Source of the DNA: RPQJ01 sp963744735
GTDB lineage: Bacteria; Pseudomonadota; Gammaproteobacteria; Steroidobacterales; Steroidobacteraceae
Reading direction: 5' to 3'
NCBI GenBank assembly: GCA_963744735.1
Contig: CAVUVH010000001.1
Coordinates: forward strand, 1-64,000
DNA: 64,000 bases
The notes below the pieces were generated by a model, which did no database searches, was not told the DNA's origin, and saw only the letters and a program-made list of their open reading frames with translations. Both the position numbers and the translations under genes were made by a program. Of this stretch, positions 19,465-29,826 are shown piece by piece (positions within the stretch are counted from its first letter, which is position 1; each line of letters opens with the position of its first letter).

Positions 19465-20521
19465 GCGGCACCGATCGACCACCTCCAGCCGGCCCCGGAG
19501 CTTTGACGCACATGCTCGTCCTGCGCAAACCCTACCTGCTGTACCTGGGCGATGCCGTCCTGAAGTCCGACTGCAAGACGGCCTTCGGGCTGCGCGACTG
19601 GTGCCGCGAGGACGTGATCGGGGAGTGGTCGCACCCTGCCGCCAAGGTCACGCTCGACCTGCCGCGCCTGTCACCGGCGGAGGCCGCGCGGCAGGGCGCG
19701 GGCTCGATCATCGTGGGCGTTGCGCCGACCGGCGGCGTGCTGCCGCAGCATTGGCAGGACGACCTCGAGGCGGCGCTCGCGGCGGGCCTCGATGCCGTGA
19801 GCGGCCTGCACACGCGACTGACGTCGTTGCCGCGGCTGGTGCGTGCCGCGGAAAAGTCCGGCATGCGACTGGTGGACGTGCGCAATCCGGCCGCGCGCGT
19901 TCCCGGTCGGCAGCGGACGCAAGCGCACCGGCCGGCGCGTGCTGACGGTCGGCACCGACTGCGCGCTCGGCAAGAAGTACACGGCGCTGGCGCTCACGCG
20001 CGCGCTGCAGGCGCAAGGGCGTGGCGGCGACGTTCCGTGCGACCGGCCAGACCGGCATCATGATTGCGGGCAGCGGCATTCCGATGGATGCGCTGGTCGC
20101 GGACTTTCTCGCGGGCGCGGCAGAAGCGCTCTCTCCGGACAACGATCCCGGGCACTGGGACGTGATCGAAGGCCAGGGCTCGCTGCTCCATCCCGCGTAT
20201 GCGGCGGTGACCCTCGGCCTGCTGCACGGCTCCCAGCCGGACGCGATCGTGCTGTGCCACGCCCCCGACCGCGTGACGATCGAGGAGTACCCCGACTACC
20301 CGATCCCGCCGCTGTCGCAGGTGATCGACGACTATCTCCGCGCCGGGCGGCTGACCAACCGGAACATTCGCTGCGTGGGCGTGAGCATCAACTCCTCCAC
20401 GCTCGACGACGACGCGTGGCAGCGCTACCGCGCGCAACTCGAACGTGAGCTGCAGTTGCCGGTCTGCGATCCGTTGCGCGGCGGAGTCGGGCCGATCGCG
20501 GAGGCACTGCGGGCCGGATGA
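19461..20521 (+). CDS. dgcN: DUF1611 protein, DgcN-type D-glutamate N-acetyltransferase, two frame breaks
   Basis: DgcN-type DUF1611 proteins acetylate D-glutamate, and DgcA then racemises N-acetyl-D-glutamate so that it can enter L-glutamate metabolism. The protein shows an N-terminal domain (KPYLLYLGDAVLKSDCKTAF), a P-loop-like segment GTDCALGKKYTALALTRAL, and the C-terminal GHWDVIEGQGSLLHPAYAAV and VLCHAPDRVTIEEYPDYPIP segments typical of DUF1611. Breaks lie near 19900 and 20020. Joined length is about 352 residues. Overlaps of ATGA type with both neighbours bind it into a three-gene unit. The function follows from the pairing with an epimerase and is not proven here. Confidence 0.82.
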
Positions 20522-21502
20522 TCGAGGTCGCGACCCGACATCGAACGCTGGGAGCTCACCGAGCCATTCGTCACGGCGCGCGATGCGAACACGCACGTGC
20601 CGGTGCTGGTCGTGCAGCTGGCGGGTGCTGGCGGACAGCGTGGGTGGGCCGAGGCGGCAGGCGTCGACTACGACGGGGAGACGCCCGAATCGATGGCTGC
20701 ACAGGTCGACGCCGTGCGCAACGCGCTGCACGATCGGTTGACCGGTTCGCAACTGCTCGACCTGCTGCCGGCCGGAGGCGCGCGCAACGCCGTCGATTGC
20801 GCGCTGTGGGACCTGCGGGCGAAGGAAGCCGGCATTCCCGCCTGGCAGCTGGCCGGCCTGCCTGCGCCGCATCCGGTGACCACGGCCTACACGATCGGCC
20901 TGGGCGACGAGCAGGAGGTGCGGCGCAAGGCGCTGCAGGCCCGGGACTACCCGCTGCTCAAGCTCAAGGTCGATGCCGAGCGCCACGTCGGTCTGGTGCG
21001 CGTCGTGCGGGAGGCGCACCCTGCCGCCCGTGTCATCGTCGATGCCAACCAGAGCTGGACTCGCGCTTTGCTCGAGCAGCTGCTGCCGGAACTGCTCAGC
21101 CTGGGCGTCGAAATGGTCGAGCAGCCCGTCCGCCGTGGAGAAGACGCCTCGCTCGATGGCCTGCGCAGTCCCGTTCCGGTCGCGGCGGACGAGTCCTGCA
21201 CCGATCGTCACTCGCTTGCCGGGCTGGCTGGACGCTACCAGTCCATCAACATCAAGCTGGACAAGTGCGGCGGGCTCACCGAGGCACTCGCGATGTGCGC
21301 CGAGGCGCGGCGACTCGGTCTCGGCCTGATGGTGGGCAACATGTGCGGCACGTCGCTCGCCATGGCTCCGGCGTTCCTGGTGGCCCAGTCCTGCGCCGTC
21401 ACGGACCTGGATGGCCCGTTGCTGCAGCGACTGGACCGGCCCCACGCGATCCGCTTCGAACGCGGCCTCATGCACGCGCCGGATCCCGCGCTCTGGGGCT
21501 GA
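20518..21502 (+). CDS. dgcA: enolase-superfamily dipeptide epimerase / DgcA-type N-acetyl-D-glutamate racemase, one frameshift
   Basis: This is a muconate-lactonizing-type enolase-superfamily member. The N-terminal capping domain (DIERWELTEPFVTARDANTH) is followed by the barrel, with the catalytic LKLKVDAE (KxK), IVDANQSW (first metal Asp), MVEQPV (Glu), VAADESC (Asp) and INIKLDKCGG (second catalytic Lys). This set matches Ala-Glu epimerases and DgcA. ATG 20518 overlaps the dgcN stop as ATGA. A one-base change near 20540 is needed after the first seven residues. Joined length is about 328 residues. It could instead epimerise L-Ala-D/L-Glu from peptidoglycan; both roles recycle D-glutamate. 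Confidence 0.85.
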
Positions 21503-21546
21503 GTGCCTCAATTGCCGGCGTGCGTCGTCTGCGGTAGCGTAATGCG

Positions 21547-22092
21547 ATGGACATCGACGTGCCGATCCGCTGCTTCGGCCAGGTTGCAATGCAGGACCTC
21601 GCGGCCGCCATCCTGGCGCAGGACGAGGTTGCGTGGAACGAGAACACGCAGCGGCAACACGACTACGAAGTGCACGAGCAGACGCGCTCGATCGTGCTGC
21701 TGTTTGTCGAAGCCGATGCGTGGCCGCAGGTGACGGTCGCCCGCAAGCAGGGCTGGGATCGCCTGGGTGCCGTCGCGGAACCGGTCATGCAGGAAATACT
21801 CGAGCGGCACTACCCGCCGGGCGGGAAAATCCTGCGTGCCATGGCCGCCAAGCTGCTGGCCGGCGGCCGCATCCTGCCCCATCGCGATTCGCACCCGTCA
21901 TTCGCGGCCGGGCACCGGATCCACGTGCCGATCACCACCAACCCGCGCGTGCGCTTCACGATCGACGGCCGGCCGTGCCGCATGGAAGTCGGCCAGGCCT
22001 ACGAGATCAACAACCAGAAGATGCACAGCGTCATGAATGGCGGTGCAGACGACCGCATCACATTCATCTTCGACTATCTGCCACCGGCCTGA
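21547..22092 (+). CDS. aspartyl/asparaginyl beta-hydroxylase-family dioxygenase
   Basis: This 181-residue protein is a Fe(II)/2-oxoglutarate dioxygenase of the AspH type. The iron ligands are His112 and Asp114 in LPHRDSHPSFAAGHRIHVPI and His160 in NNQKMHSVMNGG. Arg170 in DRITFIFDYLPP would hold 2-oxoglutarate. The single domain has no signal peptide, so it acts in the cytoplasm. Related proteins hydroxylate Asp/Asn side chains in peptides or serve in peptide natural-product tailoring. It lies 44 bases after dgcA on the same strand and may share its transcript. The frame is intact. Confidence 0.88.
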   Translation: MDIDVPIRCFGQVAMQDLAAAILAQDEVAWNENTQRQHDYEVHEQTRSIVLLFVEADAWPQVTVARKQGWDRLGAVAEPVMQEILERHYPPGGKILRAMAAKLLAGGRILPHRDSHPSFAAGHRIHVPITTNPRVRFTIDGRPCRMEVGQAYEINNQKMHSVMNGGADDRITFIFDYLPPA

Positions 22093-22154
22093 AATTCAAC
22101 GCGGACGCGGCGGAGGCATCGTCGGATCATGCGGCCGCTTCCGCCAGCAACCTC

Positions 22155-22895
22155 ATGAACCGACGATTCACCATCTCCGCCCGTGGCAAGGCCGCCGCCA
22201 TGCCGATCCAGATGTTCATGAAGCGGCATTTCAGCGACATCCCCGTCGCCCAGATCGACAGCTTCTTCGGCTTCACCACCGAAGCCAGCACGCTGTACGG
22301 CGGCCGTATCTACGGCGCCACGGAGATCAGCGCCTACGACATCAAGTCGATGTACGAGATGGGCATCGGCCTGCGGCTGCCGTTGACCAACCACGACGCG
22401 TCGCCGGAGGAGTACGCCGCAAACCGTCCCTTGCTCGAGAAGCACCACCGGCCGGGCAACTCGATCATCGTCACCAACGACAACCTGGCGCGTTGGATAC
22501 GCAGGGATTTTCCCGAGTACCGTCTCGAAGCCAGCGTGATCAAGAACATCGACAGCCTGGCGAAGATCGACAAGGCGGCTGGCATCTACGACACCATCAT
22601 CCTGCCGATGAGCGCCAACGAGGACGAGGCCTTCCTGGCCTCGATCGGCAACAAGGCCCGGATCACGCTGTTTGCCAACGCCGGTTGCGCCCTGACGTGT
22701 CCGTCGAAGATCTGCTATCCGAGCATTTCCCAGGCCAACAAGACCGGCGACAAGTCGCTGTTCCGGTGTTCGCAGGAGCTGAAGTACCGGGAACTGCTCG
22801 GGATGCAGGATTTCGACCTGGATCATCTCGAGAGCCTGGGCTTTCACCGCTTCAAGCTGCTGCGCGCCCGCGCCGGCAACATCACGGGCGTCTGA
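22155..22895 (+). CDS. uncharacterised protein with a conserved Cys pair
   Basis: The frame gives 246 residues from ATG 22155 (ATG 22200 is an alternative; neither has a strong ribosome-binding site). Features seen are GRIYGATEISAYDIKSMYE, LTNHDASPEEY, NSIIVTNDNLARWIRRDFPE, YDTIILPMSANED and a late ANAGCALTCPSKICYP cluster with three cysteines. The order (TN motif, strand/helix, CxxxCP) resembles a family of unknown function with loose similarity to U32-like peptidases found near glycan or peptide modification genes. I cannot name it with confidence. It follows the dioxygenase by 62 bases and converges on TonB receptor 2. Confidence 0.7.
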   Translation: MNRRFTISARGKAAAMPIQMFMKRHFSDIPVAQIDSFFGFTTEASTLYGGRIYGATEISAYDIKSMYEMGIGLRLPLTNHDASPEEYAANRPLLEKHHRPGNSIIVTNDNLARWIRRDFPEYRLEASVIKNIDSLAKIDKAAGIYDTIILPMSANEDEAFLASIGNKARITLFANAGCALTCPSKICYPSISQANKTGDKSLFRCSQELKYRELLGMQDFDLDHLESLGFHRFKLLRARAGNITGV

Positions 22896-22957
22896 ACCAG
22901 CCTGCCCGTCGCCCGGCGCCTGTTACAGGCGCCGGGCGATGAGCTGTCTGAACGGCC

Positions 22958-25468
22958 TCAGAACTCCTGCGAGAACTTCAGGCCGATCGTGCGCGGCTGC
23001 ATCCGGATGCCGTAGGTCTGGGCACCGCAGATGCCGATGGCGCACTGGTAGCTGATGTCCATCGGCGCGTCCTCGTTGGTGACGTTGCCGATGAACAGCT
23101 CGAGCCCCCACGAGTCCCTGCCGATGCCGGTGCTGAGGTCGAGCACCGTGCTCGACGGGATGTCGCCGACGATCGCATTGTCGGCGGGGATGATGTCCGA
23201 TGGCCGGCTGCTCTCGTAGGCGACCGTGCCCTGCACGTTGGCGTCGAAGCCGCCAGCGGGAACTCGTAGCGCGCGATCACGTTGCCCTTGAACTCCGGCG
23301 TCAGCGGCAACTGGCTGCCCGCCGGTGCGAACGATCGCAGTCCGTGATCCTGGCAGTACAGCGTCCTGCAGCTCCGAGTCGTAGTACGCGAGCGAGGTCG
23401 AGAGACGCAGGCCGTCGAGCGGCATCCACAACGCCTGCATCTCGGTGCCGAGCACTTCGGCGGTCGGGCCGTTGTTGACCAGCGTGATGCCGTTGTCGCC
23501 CGCGAACGAGACCTGGAAGTCGTCCCACTCCTGCAGGAAGACCGCGCCGTTGAACTGCAGCGTGTTGTCGAGCCACGCGGTCTTCCAGCCGAGCTCCCAG
23601 TTGGTGAGGAAGTCGGACACATAGTCGCGGAAGGACGGGTCGCGGTTGATGCCGCCGGGCCGGTAACCCTCGGACCAGGTCGCGTACATCATGTAGCCGT
23701 CGGCCGGCTTCCAGGTCAGGTTGACGCGGCCGATGTGCTCGCTTTCCTTGATGCGCCGGTCGACGTTGAGGCAGGGCGCGTCCTTGTAGTCTTCCTGCGA
23801 GGGGCAGCGCCATTCGCCGTTCTTCGACCAGCCCTGGCCGACCGGCGAGTAGGCGCCCGAACCGCCGTTGGCGACCGCACCCGGCTCGTTCGCCGATGAC
23901 CTCGCCTTCGTCGTCGTACAGGTACCCGGCTCGCAGTCCGGACTGAAGCCCGAGCCCGAAGCCGAAGAAGCCCTTGACCGAGTTCTCGGGCTCGAAGAAC
24001 CGCGCGCCGAGCGTCAGTTCCCACTGGTCGGTGATGTCGAAGCTGACGCTGCCGAAGATCGCCTGGTCCTCGTCGATGCGGTCGACGTTGTTCAGGTACA
24101 CCGTGTCGGCGAACATGCCCATGTTGGCCTCGCCGGAGTTCATCAGCATGACGTCGGCCAGGCCCTCGACCAGGAAGTTCTGCTGGAACTCGTGTTCCTG
24201 CTTCTGCCAGAAGAAGCCGAGCATGCCGCGCACGCGCTTGTCCGCCGGCGAGCTGATGCGCAGCTCGTGGCTCTGCTTGGTGTAGGCGTCGTTGTTGGTG
24301 TAGCGCGCGGCCGGCGAGATCCTGTCGCCGTTGTTGTCGAAGTGCAGGCCGGCGAAATAGCCCGTCGTGTAGTAGGCGTCGTAGAAGTACGAGTAGTCGG
24401 AGTAGTCGAACGAGGCGTCGACGTCGCGCTCGAGGTAGTTGCCGGAATAGACGATGTCGAAGTTGCTGATCGCGCCCTCGACGGTCAGGCCGATCTGGTA
24501 CCACTCGTCGTCGGAGTACTCCGGCTGTGAAGTGCGTGACCGCGTTGTCGCCCGGGACAAAGTCGCTGAGGTCGTCGCCCCAGGAGCCTTCGCTCTCCTG
24601 CTTCTGCGCCTGCAGCGCCGGCGTGATCACCCAGTCGTCGTTGAGCTCGACGCGCAGTGCGGCGCGGCCGCCGATGGTGTCGACCGTGTTGTAGTTGTCC
24701 TCGGCGAGCTCCCGCGTTGTCGATCGTGATGTCGTCGTCGGGATTGTCGATGTCAGCCGGTGAAGGTGCGCGTGCCGAACTTGTTGTCGACCCAGCCGGC
24801 GTCCGTGCGCGACCAGCCGACGAGGCGGACCGCGGCCTTGTCGGTCGAGCGGCACGTTGACGTAGCCCTCGACCACGTAGCCGGTGTCGTCCTCGTCGAC
24901 GATGTTGCCCTCGACCGCGTAGCCCGCCGAGAACGCCGACGGATCCGGCTTGTTGGTGATGATGCGGATCGTGCCCGCCTGCGAGCTGGCGCCGTACAGC
25001 GTGCCCTGCGGGCCGGCCAGCGCCTCGACGCGCTCGATGTCGTACATGTGGATGTCCAGGTTGCCCTGGACCGTGGTGATCGGCTGTTCGTCGAGGTACA
25101 TGCCGACGCTGGGCTGCGAGGTGGTCGCCTGGCCGTCGCCGCCGGTGGCGATGCCGCGCATGTAGACCAGCGAGAACCCGGCGCCTGCGCCGAGTGCCGG
25201 ATGCGATGGTCACCGCCGGCAGCAACTGCACGTAGTCGCGGAAGTTGCGGACGTTCATCTCGGTCGAGCTTTTCGGTGCCGAGCGCCTGGATGCTGATCG
25301 GCACGTCCTGCAGGTTTTCCGTCCGCTTCTGCGCGGTGACGACGATCTCCTCGAGGCCGCCGCTGGTCGGTCCTGGGCCAGCAGCGCCGGGCAGGCCAGC
25401 AGGATGGCCGCCGCGATGGGCGTGCGCGGAACACGACGAGGAAGGGCCCGAGGTTTCTTGTCACGCAT
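22958..25468 (-). pseudogene. TonB-dependent outer-membrane receptor 2, many frame breaks
   Basis: The start MRDKKPRALPRRVPRTPIAA (ATG 25468) gives a signal peptide ending CPALLAQ. The plug and barrel then appear in pieces in all three minus frames: LEEIVVTAQKRTENL-type TonB box, FRDYVQLLPAV, ERVEALAGPQGTLYGASSQA, then barrel strands, SEGYRPGGINRDP, and the end GLKFSQEF with terminal Phe (stop 22958). Breaks occur near 25375, 25260, 25195, 24855, 24750, 24715, 24530, 23880, 23340 and 23260. Plug motifs closely match receptor 1. The number of breaks could mean true decay, but neighbouring essential genes are broken in the same way. It lies 30 bases after TPR-sulfotransferase 2 on the same strand and so is probably its operon partner. 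Confidence 0.85.
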
Positions 25469-25498
25469 CGCAAATCTCCCTGAGTGAAGTCGTTGCAT

Positions 25499-27604
25499 TT
25501 AGCCTACGCAGCTTGAGTAGTCAATATGACGAGAACCGTTGCCCCGTTGCGGGGCAGCCACAAGTGCGCGCAGTTTGGAACGGGGCTTCAGTGGCCCGGA
25601 ACCGCCGGGTACGCGGTCGAGCACCGGTCCGAGCGCGTCCTTGAGCGGGTCGAGCCAGGCCTCGTAGTGCCGCCACTGCTCGACGCCCTCGCGGTAGATC
25701 GGCCGCCGCACCTGCTCGGCGCTGGCCGTGCGCACCGGGCGGTCGTTCTCGAAGAAGCGCAGGCAGCCCTCCTCGAACGGCAGGCCGCAGTAGTCGAGCA
25801 GCCGCCGCACCTCGGCCTCGGTGTCGTCGACCATCTGCTCGTAGAACACCCGGTGTACCCGGCCCGGCAGCACTGGTCGAAGTGCGCCATCAGCTCCACG
25901 TAGTCGCGGTAGAAGCGACCCATGTCGGTAAGGCTGTAGCTGAAGTTCTGGCCGCGGGCGTAGTGCTGCTTGAAGTTCGAGAAGCAGCAGCCGAGCGGGT
26001 GCCGGCGCGCATCGATGATCTTCGCCCGTGGCAGGATCAGCTGGATCATGCCGACGTGCAGGAAATTGTTGGGCATCTTGTCGATGAAGAACGGGCGGCC
26101 TGTCTTGCGGTGGATCCGCGTCCGTTCGAGGAATTTCTCGCCCAGTTCCCGCAGTTCGTGCGCCGACTTGGTGGCCAGCACGTCGACGTAGGCCGCGATT
26201 TCCTGCGTTTCGGCATCGGCCCGCAGTTCCTTGGCCAGCGTGATGATCTCCGGCAGCTCCATCGTGCCTTCGACCGCCGAATGGCTGGCGAGGATCTGCT
26301 CGAGCAGCGTCGATCCGGCCCGCGGCATGCCGACGATGAAGATCGGGTCTGGCGCGTCACAACCCGAACCCGCCCTGGCCTCGAAGAACTCGCGCGTGAA
26401 GGTCTGCTCGAGCCGCCGCACCCGTCGGGTATTCAGGTCCGCGTCGTAGGGATGGCTGGCACGATGCAGCGCGTTGGCCTGCGCGTAATGCTCGAACGCG
26501 CGCGCGTGGTCTTCCGCATCCTCGTACGCCTTGCCCAGCGCAAAATGCAGCTGCAGCCGGTCTCGTCGCCGAGGTCGGCCCGCGCGAGCTGGGCGTGCAT
26601 CGTCGCCAGGTCCGTCTCGCTGAAGCGGAAGGTCTTGAGGTTGGCCAGGCTCCAGTAGGCTTCGCCAAACCCCGGGTCGTGCGCCAGGCTGCGGCGGTAG
26701 GCCTCGATGCAGTCGTCCTGCCGCCCCTCGGTCTTCAGCACGTGGCCGTAGCTCAGCCAGACCTTGGCATTGCTCGGGTATTCCTCGAGCAATTGCGCGT
26801 AGATCTCGCTCGAGCGCGCGTACTCGCCGACCCGGCTCAGGATCACCGCGTACAGGTTCCGGTAACTCGGGTTGCGCGGGTCGGCCGCGAGCAGGCGTTC
26901 GATTTCCTGCAGCGCCGTCCCCGGATCGTTGCGCCGGTGCAGCAGCACGGCGTAGTTATAGCGGGCCGCCGCAAACCCGGCGCGAGCTCGAGACAGCGCC
27001 GAGCAGGTGCCCCGCGTCCTCGTAGCGGCCGCAGCGCACGGCGACTTCGGCCAGCATGCGGATGGCCGGCACGTCGGTGGGCGCCTGCTTCAGGTGTGAC
27101 TTGAGCAGCTTCTCCGCAACGTTCAGTTCGTTCTTGAGCATGGCCGCGGCCGCCTGCTGCAGCGCTGGTTGGCCGACCGATGCCTGGATGTGACGCACGT
27201 AGGCGGCATTGCCGGCCGCGGTGTCACCGACGGCGAGCAGATGGTCAGCCAGGTGGCGCCAGGCGACCGGGTGGGCGGGCTTCAGGGCGACCGTTCGGTG
27301 CAGGGCCGCCACGGCTTCGTCGCCGCGCCCGAGGCTGGCCAGCGTCAGCGCGTGCTCGAAGTGAGCGGCCGCCCAGTTGGGCTGGGTCCGCAACATGGGC
27401 TCGAGCACCTTGAGCGCGGCCGCCGGTTGCCCCAGGCGGCGGCGGGCCTCGGCCAGTATCAACAGGGCCGGCGGGTGATTCGGCGCCTGCCTTCAGGATC
27501 TCGAGCGCCTGCTCAACGGCCAGCGCCGGATCGGTATCCAGCAGGCGGCGGGCGTGGGCGAGGGCCACATCGATCGTGCCTGTGGATTCGGTCGACGTAC
27601 TCAA
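25499..27604 (-). CDS. TPR-repeat sulfotransferase 2, several frame breaks
   Basis: Same architecture as the first copy. About 400 residues of TPR units come first (EAVAALHRTVALKPAHPVAW, VWLSYGHVLKTEGRQDD). The sulfotransferase domain has the PAPS loop FIVGMPRAGSTLLEQILASH, FIDKMPNNFLHVGMIQLILP and AKIIDARRHPLGCCFSNFKQ, and ends LPFEEGCLRFFENDRPVRTA. Breaks lie near 27485, 26985, 26560 and 25875. The clean N-terminus begins LSTSTESTGTIDVALAHA, so a TTG at 27604 is the likely but weak start. Joined length is about 700 residues. It precedes TonB receptor 2 and is divergent from glmS. The two copies are clearly homologous yet diverged, so this is not a recent duplication. Confidence 0.87.
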
Positions 27605-27858
27605 TCCTGAAGTCCCCGGAGTGGCGTGACCCGGTCGGAGTCTACAGGGCGGTGCGCGGGCGACAACAGGCAACGCGAGCCCCCTGGCGACATAGCCCGG
27701 CTGTGACGCACGCCATTCCCGGTGGGTGTATGCCCCGGCTTACAATGCGCCCTGCAAACTGCGACGGCCCCCGGCGCGGCCAGCAAGAATTGCGGTAGCT
27801 TGATGATTCTTAAGGAATTTCTGATAGCCTCGCCGCCCCCTCTGGAGGAATGCCGAGC

Positions 27859-29692
27859 ATGTGCGGAATCGTCGGAGCCGTCGCCCAGCGCGACGTCGTG
27901 CCCATCCTGATCGAGGGCCTGCGCCGCCTCGAGTACCGCGGCTATGACTCGGCCGGCGTCGCCGTGCTGAACGGCACCGGCACGATCAAGCGGCTGCGCG
28001 CGGTCGGCAAGGTTCGCATGCTGGAAGACGCCCTCGAGGCCGATCCCACGCACGGCCTGCTCGGCATCGCGCACACCCGCTGGGCCACGCACGGCGTGCC
28101 GAGCGAGCGCAATGCGCACCCGCACATTCCAGGGACGGCATCGCGCTCGTCCACAACGGCATCATCGAGAACCACGAAGAGCTGCGTGCGGAGCTGCAGG
28201 CCGCCGGCTACGAGTTCACCTCCGAGACCGACACCGAGGTGATCGCGCACCGCGTGCACTTCCACCTGCAGAAGACCGGCGACCTGTTCAAGGCGGTCCG
28301 CGCGACCGTGGCCGAGCTCGAAGGCGCGTATGCACTCGCCGTGATTTCGCAGAAGGACCCCGAGCGCATCGTGCTGGCGCGCCAGGGCTGCCCGGTGGTC
28401 ATCGGCGTGGGCGATGGCGAGAACTTCGTCGCCTCCGACGTCGCCGCGCTGCTGCCGGTGACGCGCAAGTTCGTGTTCCTGGAAGAAGGCGACGTCTGCG
28501 AGATCCGCCGCGACAGCTACCGCATCTCCGACCAGGACGGCAACACCGTGCAGCGCAAGGTGCACGAGAGCGAGCTCTCGGCCGACGCGGCGGAGAAGGG
28601 CGACTTTCCGCACTACATGCTCAAGGAGATCCACGAGCAGCCGCGCGCCGTGGCGCAGACGCTCGAGGAGCGCGTGGCCGGCGGCAAGCTGCTGGAGGCC
28701 GCGTTCGGCCCGGCCGCGCAGGCCGTGTTTGCGAAGACCGAAGCCGTGCGCATCGTCGCCTGCGGCACGAGTTTTCATGCGGCGTCGGTGGCCAAGTATT
28801 TCATCGAGCAGATCTGCCGGCTGCCGTGCTGGGTCGAGATCGCGAGCGAGTACCGCTATCGCAATCCGGTGGTGCCGAAGAACACGCTGTTCGTGAGCGT
28901 CTCGCAGTCGGGCGAGACCGCCGACACGCTGGCGGCGCTGCGGAGGCCAAGCAGGCGGGGTATCTCTCGCAGCTCGCGATCTGCAACGTGCCCGAGAGCT
29001 CGCTGGTGCGCGAATCAGAGCTGGTGATGCTGACGCGCGCCGGCCCCGAGATCGGCGTCGCCTCGACCAAGGCGTTCACCACGCAGCTCGCGGCCCTGAA
29101 CATGCTCGTGATCGCGCTGGCCAAGTTCCACAGCGCCGACGCCGAGCGCGAGCGCGGCCTGGTGCACCGGCTGCTGGGCATTCCATCGCTGATCGAGGCG
29201 ACGCTGAAGCTCGACCCGGTGATCAAGGACCTGGCCAAGCGCTTCGTCGACAAGCAGCACGCGCTGTTCCTCGGCCGCGGCCCGATGCACCCCATCGCCA
29301 TGGAGGGTGCGCTGAAGCTGAAGGAGATCTCCTACATCCACGCCGAGGCGTACCCGGCGGGCGAGCTCAAGCACGGTCCGCTGGCGCTGGTCGACGCAGA
29401 CATGCCGATCATCACCATCGCGCCCAACAACGACCTGCTGGAGAAGCTGAAGTCCAACCTGATGGAAGTGCGCGCGCGCGGCGGCGAGCTGTACGTGTTT
29501 GCGGATCCGGAGTCCGGGATGAAGTCGTCCGACGGCGTGCACGTGATCGAGATGCCGCGCCACGTGAGCTATTTCCAGGCGCCGGCCGTGTACACCATCC
29601 CGCTGCAGCTGCTGGCGTACCACGTCGCCATCCTGCGCGGCACGGACGTGGATCAGCCGAGGAACCTGGCGAAGAGCGTGACGGTGGAGTAG
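27859..29692 (+). CDS. glmS: glutamine--fructose-6-phosphate aminotransferase (isomerizing), two frame breaks
   Basis: GlmS makes glucosamine-6-phosphate, the first step of the pathway that GlmU finishes. The start is ATG 27859, so that MCGIVGAVAQRD exposes the catalytic Cys1; the ATG at 27850 would block it. GGAGG at 27844-27848 is well placed. The glutaminase domain shows EYRGYDSAG, HTRWATHG and HNGIIENHEELR. Two SIS domains follow (VACGTSFHAA, SQSGETADT, LGRGPMHPIAMEGALKLKEI) and the C-terminus is NLAKSVTVE. Breaks lie near 28130 and 28945. Joined length is about 610 residues, as expected. An essential enzyme broken twice supports assembly error. Confidence 0.94.
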
Positions 29693-29826
29693 GCGCGGGG
29701 TTCGTACGGATGAATTGTCCGCCGAGTTTTCGCGCATGACCAATCGCGCCTGGGCAAGGATCAAGAGCGCGCAGTGAGCAATGATGTAAAGTCCTGCCAC
29801 TGAACCCAGGCGCGAGGGAGAGGTTC

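Noticed and set aside
27605..27858. glmS riboswitch/ribozyme in the leader
   Set aside because: The glmS ribozyme is a feature of Firmicutes and relatives, and no matching conserved core is visible in these 254 bases.
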